Positions 1 through 6,048 of a stretch of DNA of 6,855 bases are shown here, in pieces. The DNA is from Rhodospirillales bacterium. Its GTDB lineage: Bacteria; Pseudomonadota; Alphaproteobacteria; Rhodospirillales; Casp-alpha2. The DNA lies in NCBI GenBank assembly GCA_021775275.1, contig JAJFIE010000070.1, forward strand, positions 1 to 6,855, in the 5' to 3' direction. Below the pieces are notes generated by a model. That model did not search any database, was not told the DNA's origin, and was given only the letters and a program-made list of their open reading frames with translations. The translations under genes and the position numbers were made by a program. Within the stretch, counting starts at the first letter, position 1. Every line of letters begins with the position of its first letter.

Positions 1-1018
1 CCTTCAGAAGGGTTGATTTATCGATGACGCCAACGTCTGTACCTTCGTCGTTCTGGACAATGATCGGTTGGTCCGTCTCGGTCGAGATGTCGATCAGATG
101 ATCCAAGTCTGTGCCATGAGGCACCCTGCGCGCACCATCGAGACCAGGCCCGTTATAACTGTTGATGTCTTCCATGATCGAATGGGCGAATACCAGTTTG
201 AGGCGTGAAATTCCCTCAACAAAATCCTTCACGTAGTCATCTGCCGGCTTGGTGACGATATCTTCAGGCGTTCCGATCTGTACGATACGCCCGTCTTTCA
301 TGATCGCGATCCGCTGACCGATGCGAATGGCCTCGTCAAGGTCGTGGGTAATGAAGACCGTCGTTTTGTGCAGTTCAGCCGACAACGCCATAAACTGATC
401 CTGCAACTGGCGGCGGATCAAGGGATCAAGCGCCGAAAACGGCTCGTCCATCAACAGGACCTCGGGGTCGGACGCCAGCGCACGGGCCAAGCCGACACGC
501 TGCTGCATGCCGCCCGACAATTCCCGAGGGAAACGGTCCTCGTAGCCATCCAGATTCACGAGGTTCAGACAATGCTGCGACACTTCCCAACGATGGGACT
601 TCGGATCACCCCGTACCTGCAACGGAAAGGCAACATTGTCACGGACCGTTCGGTGCGGCAGCAGCGCCATGTGCTGGAACACCATGCCGATATGTTTGGC
701 TCGCATCTCGCGCAGTTCTTCCGAGCCGAGCGAAAGTAAATCCTTGCCGAGTATAGACAACCGACCGGATGTCGGTTCGATCAGACGGTTCAGGTGCCTG
801 ACCATGGTTGATTTGCCTGACCCGGATAGGCCCATGACACAAAAAATCTCGCCACGGCCAATGGAAAACGAGCAGTCGGCAACACCGACCACGCACTCAA
901 ATTCCTGAAGAACCTCAGCTTTTGACAGATTGTCCTTTTGGATCGCGGCCATGGCATCGTTGGCACGGTCGCCAAAAATCTTCCATATGGAATCCAGTTT
1001 GATGACTTCCTCGTCCAC
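1..1018 (-). CDS. proV: Glycine betaine/proline-type ABC transporter ATP-binding protein, 3' end outside the window
   Basis: This is the cytoplasmic ATPase that powers uptake of a compatible solute or other quaternary amine through an inner-membrane permease. The first 339 codons are present. I see Walker A GLSGSGKST at residues 63-71, the Q-loop at Gln115, the signature LSGGMQQR at 167-174, Walker B LLMDEP with Asp191 and Glu192, the D-loop SALD at 195-198 and the switch His225 (ITHD). The N-terminal stretch before Walker A (IWKIFG...) is typical of ProV/OpuAA. Beyond residue about 280 a regulatory region of the CBS type appears to begin (IIVQNDEGTDVGVID). The start is GTG at 1018: the same frame has a TGA only six bases upstream, and GAGGTGA sits just ahead as ribosome site. 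It lies 135 bp downstream of the binding-protein gene on the same strand. The partner permease is not in the window. Family assignment is firm; the exact substrate (betaine, choline, proline, TMAO or another) is not. Confidence 0.93.
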   Translation of the reverse strand, partial: MDEEVIKLDSIWKIFGDRANDAMAAIQKDNLSKAEVLQEFECVVGVADCSFSIGRGEIFCVMGLSGSGKSTMVRHLNRLIEPTSGRLSILGKDLLSLGSEELREMRAKHIGMVFQHMALLPHRTVRDNVAFPLQVRGDPKSHRWEVSQHCLNLVNLDGYEDRFPRELSGGMQQRVGLARALASDPEVLLMDEPFSALDPLIRRQLQDQFMALSAELHKTTVFITHDLDEAIRIGQRIAIMKDGRIVQIGTPEDIVTKPADDYVKDFVEGISRLKLVFAHSIMEDINSYNGPGLDGARRVPHGTDLDHLIDISTETDQPIIVQNDEGTDVGVIDKSTLLK

Positions 1019-1096
1019 GCTTCACCTCATTTCTCAGGCGGCTCTTGTGACGACCGCTTTCATCAGTAATCTGTTGAATTCGCGATAGATATAGTG

Positions 1097-1142
1097 TGGT
1101 TGGCGGCGCACCATTGAATGTCCATCGGCACGCCGCCGACCA
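1097..1142 (-). promoter_or_regulatory. Intergenic hairpin between binding-protein and ATPase genes
   Basis: An inverted repeat with 12-bp arms (1097-1108 and 1131-1142) encloses a 22-nt loop. Eleven of the twelve positions pair in the minus-strand transcript, with one A-C mismatch, and the core is GGCGGCG/CGCCGCC. No run of T follows it on the minus strand, so it does not look like a full intrinsic terminator. It begins 12 nt after the binding-protein stop codon. Hairpins in this position commonly protect the upstream message or partly attenuate transcription, so that the binding protein is made in excess over the ATPase. That role is inferred. Confidence 0.6.
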
Positions 1143-1153
1143 TGTCGTTAATA

Positions 1154-2113
1154 TTATTGTAGCCAGGAGTCGACCAGGGCGCCGTTCTCGGCAACCCACT
1201 TTTTGGCATATTCCGCCGGATCCTGCTTTTCGACCACGAGGGCGTAGGTCATGGCCGATACCGCTGCGGTATCGAGCTTCACTTTCGACAACAAGGCCGC
1301 AGCAGACGGATTGCTGGTCTCCAGCGCGGTCGCATAGTGGATATGCAGATAGGCCGTGCTCCAGGCGGTAGGAGCTTCGGATTTCTCAAGCCATTCGGGA
1401 TCGTCCGTGGGTTGAATGACATTCCACTTTGCTGCGTCATATGCTGGCTCTTTCAGAATAACCAGATCATATAACGCAAACATATGGTGCGGCGTATAGC
1501 AGAAAAAGACGATGTCGGTGTTCTGTGCTACTGCGTTGTCCACTTCCGCAAGCGCCAGGGTTTCGTCCATTTCCTTCAACTTCATTGTCTGGTCATAGCC
1601 ATATGACTTGGCACGGATCTTTTCGATGTTCGTCGAGGCCCAACCGGCAGCACCAATCCAGATTTCACCCATGCCGTCACCGTCAGTGTCAAAGTTCTTG
1701 GCCATTTCCGGATCGGTCAGATCGTTAAGATTGACGATACCGGTCCGTTCTGCCGTACCCTTGGTTACGCACATGGCCTGATCGCCAGCGACGCCGTTGG
1801 GGTTCATCCGGACCGTCCCTTTTTCTTTGACGTAGGTATTATTCAGGTTCACCTGGTTCGGCATCCAGACTTCCGGGTGCACCTGCATAGCACCGGAATC
1901 CATGGCCTCGAAGACCACCGGATTGGTGCCATTCTGCAGTTCGACCTCGAGACCGAGATTGTCTTCCATAACGACTTTAAGGACGTGTGCGGTAACACGC
2001 ACAGACGGCCAGTTGGGGACCCCGATGATAACATCTGGCGCCGCATAGGCCACGCCGGAGAATGCAATCGCTGTTGCCGCTGCGGCGTTAGCCAAAAATG
2101 TCTTCAACTTCAT
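1154..2113 (-). CDS. Periplasmic substrate-binding protein of a glycine betaine/quaternary amine ABC transporter (OpuAC/ProX type)
   Basis: This 319-residue protein captures the transported solute in the periplasm and delivers it to the permease. It opens with a signal peptide: Lys2 and Lys4, an Ala-rich hydrophobic core to about residue 20, and a likely cleavage after AYA (residue 24). The mature part has OpuAC-family features: PNWPSV near 33-38, VHPEVW at 78-83, GAAGW at 154-158 and FCYTPHHMFALYDL at 204-217. Trp35, Trp83, Trp158 and Tyr206 are candidates for the aromatic cage that holds a trimethylammonium group in this family. DTDGDGMGE at 142-150 resembles a calcium-binding loop. The start is supported by AGGAAGGA eight bases ahead of the ATG, the strongest ribosome site in the window. 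It lies 101 bp after the aminotransferase gene and precedes the ATPase gene. The ligand could be betaine, TMAO or a related zwitterion; the sequence alone does not decide. Confidence 0.93.
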   Translation of the reverse strand: MKLKTFLANAAAATAIAFSGVAYAAPDVIIGVPNWPSVRVTAHVLKVVMEDNLGLEVELQNGTNPVVFEAMDSGAMQVHPEVWMPNQVNLNNTYVKEKGTVRMNPNGVAGDQAMCVTKGTAERTGIVNLNDLTDPEMAKNFDTDGDGMGEIWIGAAGWASTNIEKIRAKSYGYDQTMKLKEMDETLALAEVDNAVAQNTDIVFFCYTPHHMFALYDLVILKEPAYDAAKWNVIQPTDDPEWLEKSEAPTAWSTAYLHIHYATALETSNPSAAALLSKVKLDTAAVSAMTYALVVEKQDPAEYAKKWVAENGALVDSWLQ

Positions 2114-2121
2114 AATAATAT

Positions 2122-2179
2122 TCCTTCCTGTTTCGTGAGTTATGAGTGTGATTGTGAATTTGATTGTTATTGGGTGGAA
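2122..2179 (-). promoter_or_regulatory. G-free mRNA leader and strong ribosome binding site of the binding-protein gene
   Basis: In the minus-strand transcript, 2179 down to 2135 contains no G at all (45 nt, made of A, C and U). It is followed by the purine-rich ribosome site AGGAAGGA (2129-2122) eight bases from the start codon. Such a leader cannot form stable G-C pairs and should leave the ribosome site open, which fits a protein needed in large amounts. I see no convincing -35/-10 pair here, so the gene is probably transcribed from the promoter upstream of the HisD-like gene. Confidence 0.5.
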
Positions 2180-2194
2180 CGACGTCGATCCACC
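2173..2194. repeat. Imperfect 22-bp palindrome centred on GACGTC
   Basis: The outer arms GGTGGA (2173-2178) and TCCACC (2189-2194) are exact reverse complements. After a single mismatched pair (2179/2188), CGACGTCG (2180-2187) is itself a perfect palindrome. Ten of the eleven pairs match. It lies in the 101-bp gap between the aminotransferase and binding-protein genes, directly upstream of the G-free leader. It could be a transcript hairpin or a site for a dimeric regulator. It is unlike the LacI-type operator at 4807-4820, and there is no T-run to make it a terminator. Confidence 0.5.
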
Positions 2195-2214
2195 AGTGGT
2201 TATTGGTATGATTG

Positions 2215-3453
2215 TCAGGTGTTAAGGGCATTCTCCATAGCCTCGCCAAGTACCGCGGCGATGGTTGTGCAATCCGTCGGGGTGAGCCATGCGGGCAGTC
2301 GGATATCGCACAGTCCGTGCAATACCCGGTCGGCATTGGGTACATCTTTGCTGTTATGTCCGGCGAGATATCGCCAGTGATCGTGCCTGCTCGTAAATCC
2401 AACAGGGTTCTGATTGCCGAACCATTTCACGTGCACACCGTGCGCATCGGCGTGAGTGAGAAACGCCTTGATTAGGTTATCCGAAAGGCCATCGAAGGAA
2501 AACTGTAGAGAGCTTGGAATGAATTCCTCCATATCGGGGCGCACCGGCATGCGCAGATGATCGATCACATCGATCATTGGCGCCAGAGTGGCATATATTT
2601 TGCGCCAACTTGCATTACGATCATCGAGAATCGGCAATTGCGAGCGCAAGATGGCCGCGACCAATCCGGACATCCGCATGGAGCAGTTCGGCACCTGGTA
2701 ACGATGCCGCTCGAATACCTCGAGCGGGGGCCGGGCGCGGTGCTGGGCGTATAACATGTAACTGCCCGAAAACAGCACGGCGCGGGCAGCGATGTCCTCA
2801 TCGTCCGTAACAATAAGACCGCCTTCACCTGAATTGATATGTTTAAAGGTCTGTGTGCTGAAACAGCCGACTGCGCCGAATGTGCCGGTAAGCTTACCGT
2901 TCCAACCCGCCCCCATGGTGTGTGCGCAATCTTCAATCACTGTCAGTCCATGCCGCGTGCAAATCGCCATCAAGGCATCCATGTCAGGGATATGGCCCCG
3001 CATGTACGACAGCATCAACACCCGTGCATCGCTTGCCGCAGCCTTGCGGTCCAGGTCTTCGATATCGATCACGTAATTATCGTCGATATCGACCATCACA
3101 GCATCGGCGCCAGCGTGGGCGATTGCCCCCGGAACCGGCGCCAGCGTGAACGCGTTCATCAGGACTTTGTCACCGGGTTCGACGCCGATGGACTTGAGGG
3201 CGATAAAAAGGGAGCAACCACATGAATTTACGCCCAGACAGTATTTGCGCCCCGCATAGGAAGCAAATTCCTCCTCCAGAAGCGCCGCCTCGGGGATTGA
3301 GTTGCGATCCTCGCCATAGCGGAACAGTCGTCCATCCTGCATCAGACGCACCGCAGCTTCGATACCGGCTTCGGGGATGGGATCGGGCAAACTCAAATCC
3401 CCTTCAAAGAATACCGGGGATGCAGGTTCCATGGGGACTGCTGTCTCCACCAT
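2215..3453 (-). CDS. DegT/DnrJ/EryC1/StrS-family PLP-dependent aminotransferase
   Basis: A 412-residue fold-type I PLP enzyme, normal in length for the family, expected to move an amino group to or from a small keto compound or aldehyde in the cytoplasm. The Schiff-base lysine is Lys204 in STQTFKHINSGEGG; Asp175 in IEDCAH is the residue that pairs with the pyridine nitrogen; GVNSCGCSLFIAL (74-86) is the cofactor phosphate loop; and MRMSGLVAAILRSQL (259-273) replaces the usual NYRM-xxLQAAIGL segment. Best-known DegT members aminate nucleotide sugars, but no sugar-nucleotide or polysaccharide genes are nearby, so a metabolic or catabolic role is more likely. The ATG at 3453 shares one base with the TGA of the HisD-like gene (TGATG), which implies translational coupling. 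A second in-frame ATG occurs at codon 8, but the coupled start is preferred. The substrate is unknown. Confidence 0.88.
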   Translation of the reverse strand: MVETAVPMEPASPVFFEGDLSLPDPIPEAGIEAAVRLMQDGRLFRYGEDRNSIPEAALLEEEFASYAGRKYCLGVNSCGCSLFIALKSIGVEPGDKVLMNAFTLAPVPGAIAHAGADAVMVDIDDNYVIDIEDLDRKAAASDARVLMLSYMRGHIPDMDALMAICTRHGLTVIEDCAHTMGAGWNGKLTGTFGAVGCFSTQTFKHINSGEGGLIVTDDEDIAARAVLFSGSYMLYAQHRARPPLEVFERHRYQVPNCSMRMSGLVAAILRSQLPILDDRNASWRKIYATLAPMIDVIDHLRMPVRPDMEEFIPSSLQFSFDGLSDNLIKAFLTHADAHGVHVKWFGNQNPVGFTSRHDHWRYLAGHNSKDVPNADRVLHGLCDIRLPAWLTPTDCTTIAAVLGEAMENALNT

Positions 3454-4766
3454 CAGGCCGATCCCTCTATGGAAAGATCAAAGGTCTCATCGGGGAAGTA
3501 CTTGGCCAGACGGACATCGCCGGTCATGGCGTGGCCTTCCATGCCCTCGAGTCGTGAAATCCGGCTGGCAACCTGGGCAATGGAATGGGCGGCACCCTTG
3601 GTCATACGCTGATAGGTCAGGGCCTTGATGAACTTCTGCGCATTCAGGCCGCCGGAATAGCGTCCCGCGCCCCGGGTAGGGAGAATATGGTTGGGGCCAG
3701 CGCATTTGTCGCCGAACGCAACCGTCGTCTCCTCACCCAGGAACAGGGAGCCATAATTTTTCAGATTGGCCAGCCACCAGTCGAGATCGATAGCCTGGAC
3801 CTGGAGATGTTCCGGCGCATACCGGTCGCAGACGGCGCAGGCTTCTTCACGTGTATCCGTTACAATAATTTCACCGAAGTCCCGCCAAGCCGCTTCCGCC
3901 GACGAACGCGACAGGCCGGGCAGTGAAGCAATGACACCGGGCATCAGGTCGAGGACATTTTCGCCGAGTGCCCGGCTTGTTGTCGCCAGCCAGACCGGCG
4001 AGTCAGGGCCATGTTCGGCCTGTCCGGCCAAATCGGCCGCGACAATGGCCGGGTCGGCCGTTTCATCGGCAACGACCATGGATTCGGTCGGCCCGGCAAT
4101 CACGTCGATACCGACACGCCCGAACAGCATCCGCTTGGCCTCGGCCACATAACTGTTGCCAGGTCCAACGATGATATCAGCAGGGTGACCCGAAAAATGA
4201 CCATAGGCCAGCGCGGCAACACCCTGCACCCCACCAAGCGCGAGCACCGTATCGGCACCCGATATTCGCATGGCGTAAAGGATTGCCGGATTAACGCGAT
4301 CGTCGCCTTTGGCCGGAGATGTGGCAATAACATGTTCAACGCCCGCCGTCTTGGCCGTGCATACGCTCATGATAGCGGACGCCGCGTGGGCGTACCGTCC
4401 ACCGGGCACGTAACATCCGGCAGTGGTCACCGGGATGAGCCGCTGCCCGACGATGAGACCGTCAAACAGTTCGGCTTCAAATGCCTGTTGAGAGTCACGC
4501 TGACGAATTGCGAAATCGCGAACCCGGGCATGGGCAAACCGCAGGTCATCCTTAACGGTTTCCGCCAGGGTCTTTTCGGCGTCAGTAAACCAGTCTTCGG
4601 GAACGACGATATCACCGCCCCAGCCATCAAGTTCCCGGGCATAGCCCCGCGCGGCATCCTCGCCACCTGACTCAATTTCACTCAGCATTTCCGAAACAAT
4701 GCCCGCCGTTTTGGCGTCAGCATCCGCCGACTGCTTCAGTGCCTGCTTGAGGTAATGCTCCCCCAT
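3453..4766 (-). CDS. hisD: Histidinol dehydrogenase family protein, probably an HpsN-like alcohol dehydrogenase rather than a histidine enzyme
   Basis: This 437-residue zinc- and NAD-dependent enzyme belongs to the family that oxidises a primary alcohol to a carboxylate in two steps. All key residues are kept: zinc ligands Gln249, His252, Asp353 and His412; catalytic pair Glu319-His320 in YAPEHL; His360 in GPNHILPT; nucleotide-site motifs PGGRY (121-125) and VGPGN (200-204). The ending KYFPDETFDL and the segment LDWWLANLKNYGSLFLGEE resemble, from memory, HpsN, the 2,3-dihydroxypropane-1-sulfonate dehydrogenase. No other histidine gene is present; the neighbours are an aminotransferase and a betaine-type transporter, under a LacI-family regulator. 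A catabolic alcohol or amino-alcohol substrate is therefore more likely than histidinol. The ATG is preceded by GGGTGGAG six bases away. It is first in its operon, about 50 nt after the predicted transcription start. The symbol denotes the family, not a proven role. Confidence 0.9.
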   Translation of the reverse strand: MGEHYLKQALKQSADADAKTAGIVSEMLSEIESGGEDAARGYARELDGWGGDIVVPEDWFTDAEKTLAETVKDDLRFAHARVRDFAIRQRDSQQAFEAELFDGLIVGQRLIPVTTAGCYVPGGRYAHAASAIMSVCTAKTAGVEHVIATSPAKGDDRVNPAILYAMRISGADTVLALGGVQGVAALAYGHFSGHPADIIVGPGNSYVAEAKRMLFGRVGIDVIAGPTESMVVADETADPAIVAADLAGQAEHGPDSPVWLATTSRALGENVLDLMPGVIASLPGLSRSSAEAAWRDFGEIIVTDTREEACAVCDRYAPEHLQVQAIDLDWWLANLKNYGSLFLGEETTVAFGDKCAGPNHILPTRGAGRYSGGLNAQKFIKALTYQRMTKGAAHSIAQVASRISRLEGMEGHAMTGDVRLAKYFPDETFDLSIEGSA

Positions 4767-4806
4767 TTAGGTCTCCACCCTGAATTATTTTTGTTTGCGT
4801 TTCTTT

Positions 4807-4820
4807 TGAAAGCGCTTTCA
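4807..4820. promoter_or_regulatory. LacI/GalR-family operator
   Basis: TGAAAGCGCTTTCA is a perfect 14-bp palindrome with a central CG, the pattern bound by LacI/GalR-family dimers, where a hinge-helix leucine inserts at the central step. The adjacent regulator has such a leucine (Leu70 in AARAL). The site begins two bases downstream of the -10 box of the HisD-like promoter and covers the predicted transcription start, so binding should block initiation. It lies 41 bp from the HisD-like start codon and 145 bp from the regulator's. That the adjacent regulator binds here is inferred from position and pattern. Confidence 0.85.
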
Positions 4821-4822
4821 TA

Positions 4823-4852
4823 ATATTAGGCATGATGAAGATTTGGAGTCAA
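4823..4852 (-). promoter_or_regulatory. Sigma70-like promoter for the HisD-like gene and its operon
   Basis: Reading leftward, TTGACT (4852-4847) is one base from the -35 consensus. It is followed by an 18-bp spacer and TAATAT (4828-4823), a good -10 box. The predicted start is near 4816, inside the palindromic operator. The leader would be about 50 nt and carry the GGGTGGAG ribosome site. This is the best promoter match I see on either strand of the divergent gap. Confidence 0.65.
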
Positions 4853-4937
4853 TGGCCACAACAACCCTGTATGTTCACAAAATCAGTATTTTCTTAATAA
4901 TCGCACAGAAAGTATGGTTAAATGAGAGGTGAAATTG

Positions 4938-4976
4938 ATGAATCAGGGCTTGACGAGAATATCAAATGACCGGTGA
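4938..4976 (+). other. Possible 12-codon upstream ORF overlapping the regulator start
   Basis: An ATG at 4938 follows GAGAGGTGA (4924-4932) at good spacing and opens MNQGLTRISNDR, ending in TGA at 4974-4976, inside the first codons of the regulator in another frame. The regulator's own ATG at 4966 has only weak GAGAA ahead of it. A second short frame from the ATG at 4922 (MRGEIDESGLDENIK) ends with a TGA that overlaps the regulator's ATG as ATGA, though it lacks a clear ribosome site. Either frame could bring ribosomes to the regulator start by re-initiation. There is no evidence that the peptides themselves matter. Confidence 0.35.
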
Positions 4977-6048
4977 AGACAATGAAAGCGTTGTTAAATA
5001 TCTCCGCCCACCCGGCGCTACATTGGAGGATGTTGCCGATGCAGCCGGGGTGTCCCTGGCGACCGCATCGCGTTGCCTGAATCATCCTGACAGCGTCCGG
5101 GCTGAAAAACGACAGCGCATTTTGGATGCTGTCGAACGCCTTCATTATGTCCCGCACGGTGCAGCGAGAGCACTGGCGTCAAAACGAACCCGGATGATTG
5201 GCGCCGTGCTGCCCTCGCTCGACAATGCATTGTTTGGTGGCGCCCTCGGCCCCTTTCAAAAGACGCTTGCCGCGGCAGGGTACTCAGTGCTGATCGCGTC
5301 CTCAGATTATGATCCGGACCTGGAACGCACGCATATCCGCAACCTGCTGGAAAGCGGCGTCGAAGCGCTGTTGCTGGTTGGCGCATTGCGCGATCCGGCG
5401 ATCTACCAACTGATCGACGCCAAACATATCCCCTACGTTCTATCCTGGGTTTACGAAAAAGATCAGCATCATGCCTATGCCGGATTTGATAATATTGGCG
5501 CAGCAATACATCTGACGGACTACCTTATGATGTTGGGGCATCGCCGGTTTGGCGTAATCTCGGGCATCATCGAGGATAACGACCGTGCGCAATTGCGCCT
5601 GCAAGGCATTCGTTCCGCTCTGAACGGCAAATCACTTGATCTTGATCCGGACTGCGTGTTCGAAAGACAATTCAGCGTCGAAGATGGCCGTGAGGTTTTT
5701 CGCTTGATGATGTCCATGTCCAAACCGCCAACCGCTATCGTTTGCGGTGCAGCGCCATTTGCCTATGGTGCACTGTTCGAGGCAGCGGAAATGGGGGTTA
5801 GAGTGCCGGATGCCGTCTCCGTTGCCAGCTTCGACGATATGTGGCTAGCGCCGCATATTTCGCCACCCCTGACAGCTGTTCGCACACCGCGCCGTGAAAT
5901 GGGTGAACAGGCGGCGCGATATCTGGTTGCAAAACTGGAAGGAGAACGGGTCGCGTTGCCACGTGCGCTCGAAACCAAACTTATTGTCCGCAAGTCTACC
6001 GGGCCTGCCCCCTTTGCAAATCTACCGGGTTCGCCGCCCCCGGAATAA
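4966..6048 (+). CDS. LacI/GalR-family transcriptional regulator
   Basis: A 360-residue DNA-binding regulator, typical family length, probably a repressor released by a small ligand from the pathway next door. The N-terminal helix-turn-helix is at about residues 18-39 (ATLEDVADAAGVSLATASRCLN), followed by the hinge region YVPHGAARALASKRT at 61-75. The periplasmic-binding-protein-like sensor domain starts near RMIGAVLPSLDN (76-87) and includes the dimer-facing segment GHRRFGVISG (191-200) and SFDD near 288-291. The ATG at 4966 is the first in-frame start after an in-frame TGA at 4951-4953; its own ribosome site is weak. It is divergent from the dehydrogenase operon, with a LacI-type operator in between, which is the usual layout for a local repressor. 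The ligand cannot be named; it need not be a sugar, despite the family's reputation. Confidence 0.93.
   Translation: MTGEDNESVVKYLRPPGATLEDVADAAGVSLATASRCLNHPDSVRAEKRQRILDAVERLHYVPHGAARALASKRTRMIGAVLPSLDNALFGGALGPFQKTLAAAGYSVLIASSDYDPDLERTHIRNLLESGVEALLLVGALRDPAIYQLIDAKHIPYVLSWVYEKDQHHAYAGFDNIGAAIHLTDYLMMLGHRRFGVISGIIEDNDRAQLRLQGIRSALNGKSLDLDPDCVFERQFSVEDGREVFRLMMSMSKPPTAIVCGAAPFAYGALFEAAEMGVRVPDAVSVASFDDMWLAPHISPPLTAVRTPRREMGEQAARYLVAKLEGERVALPRALETKLIVRKSTGPAPFANLPGSPPPE
4983..4996. promoter_or_regulatory. Second operator-like site inside the regulator gene
   Basis: TGAAAGCGTTGTTA matches the perfect operator at 11 of 14 positions, with one half-site (TGAAAGC) and the central CG intact. 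It overlaps codons 6-11 of the regulator gene, and its centre is 176 bp from the centre of the main operator. It may act as an auxiliary site for looping or for autoregulation by blocking elongation. It may also be chance, since the bases are coding. Confidence 0.3.

Noticed and set aside
344..739. A 131-codon plus-strand frame antisense to the ABC ATPase gene
   Set aside because: The minus strand here encodes the ABC signature and Walker B motifs, so the plus-strand frame is a shadow.
1063..1143. A 26-codon minus-strand frame starting MVGGVPMDIQW in the gap after the binding-protein gene
   Set aside because: It has no ribosome site, and its first half is simply the hairpin stem and loop.
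1877..2380. A 167-codon plus-strand frame across the binding-protein start and the following gap
   Set aside because: It is antisense to the signal peptide region and to the end of the aminotransferase gene, crosses the intergenic gap, and has Cys-rich, low-plausibility protein sequence.
4011..4670. A 219-codon open frame on the plus strand antisense to the HisD-like gene
   Set aside because: It lies wholly within a gene with intact catalytic motifs, has no recognisable domain, and is explained by the codon pattern of the opposite strand.
3453..4766. Reading the HisD-like gene as part of a histidine biosynthesis operon together with the adjacent aminotransferase (HisC-like role)
   Set aside because: The aminotransferase is DegT-family rather than HisC-family, no other histidine gene is present, and a transporter and a LacI-family regulator are in the same unit. 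It was kept only as the alternative to be tested.
4874..4900. TTCACA with TAATAA as a promoter for the regulator
   Set aside because: The spacer is only 15 bp and both boxes are imperfect; no better plus-strand pair was found, so no regulator promoter is annotated.
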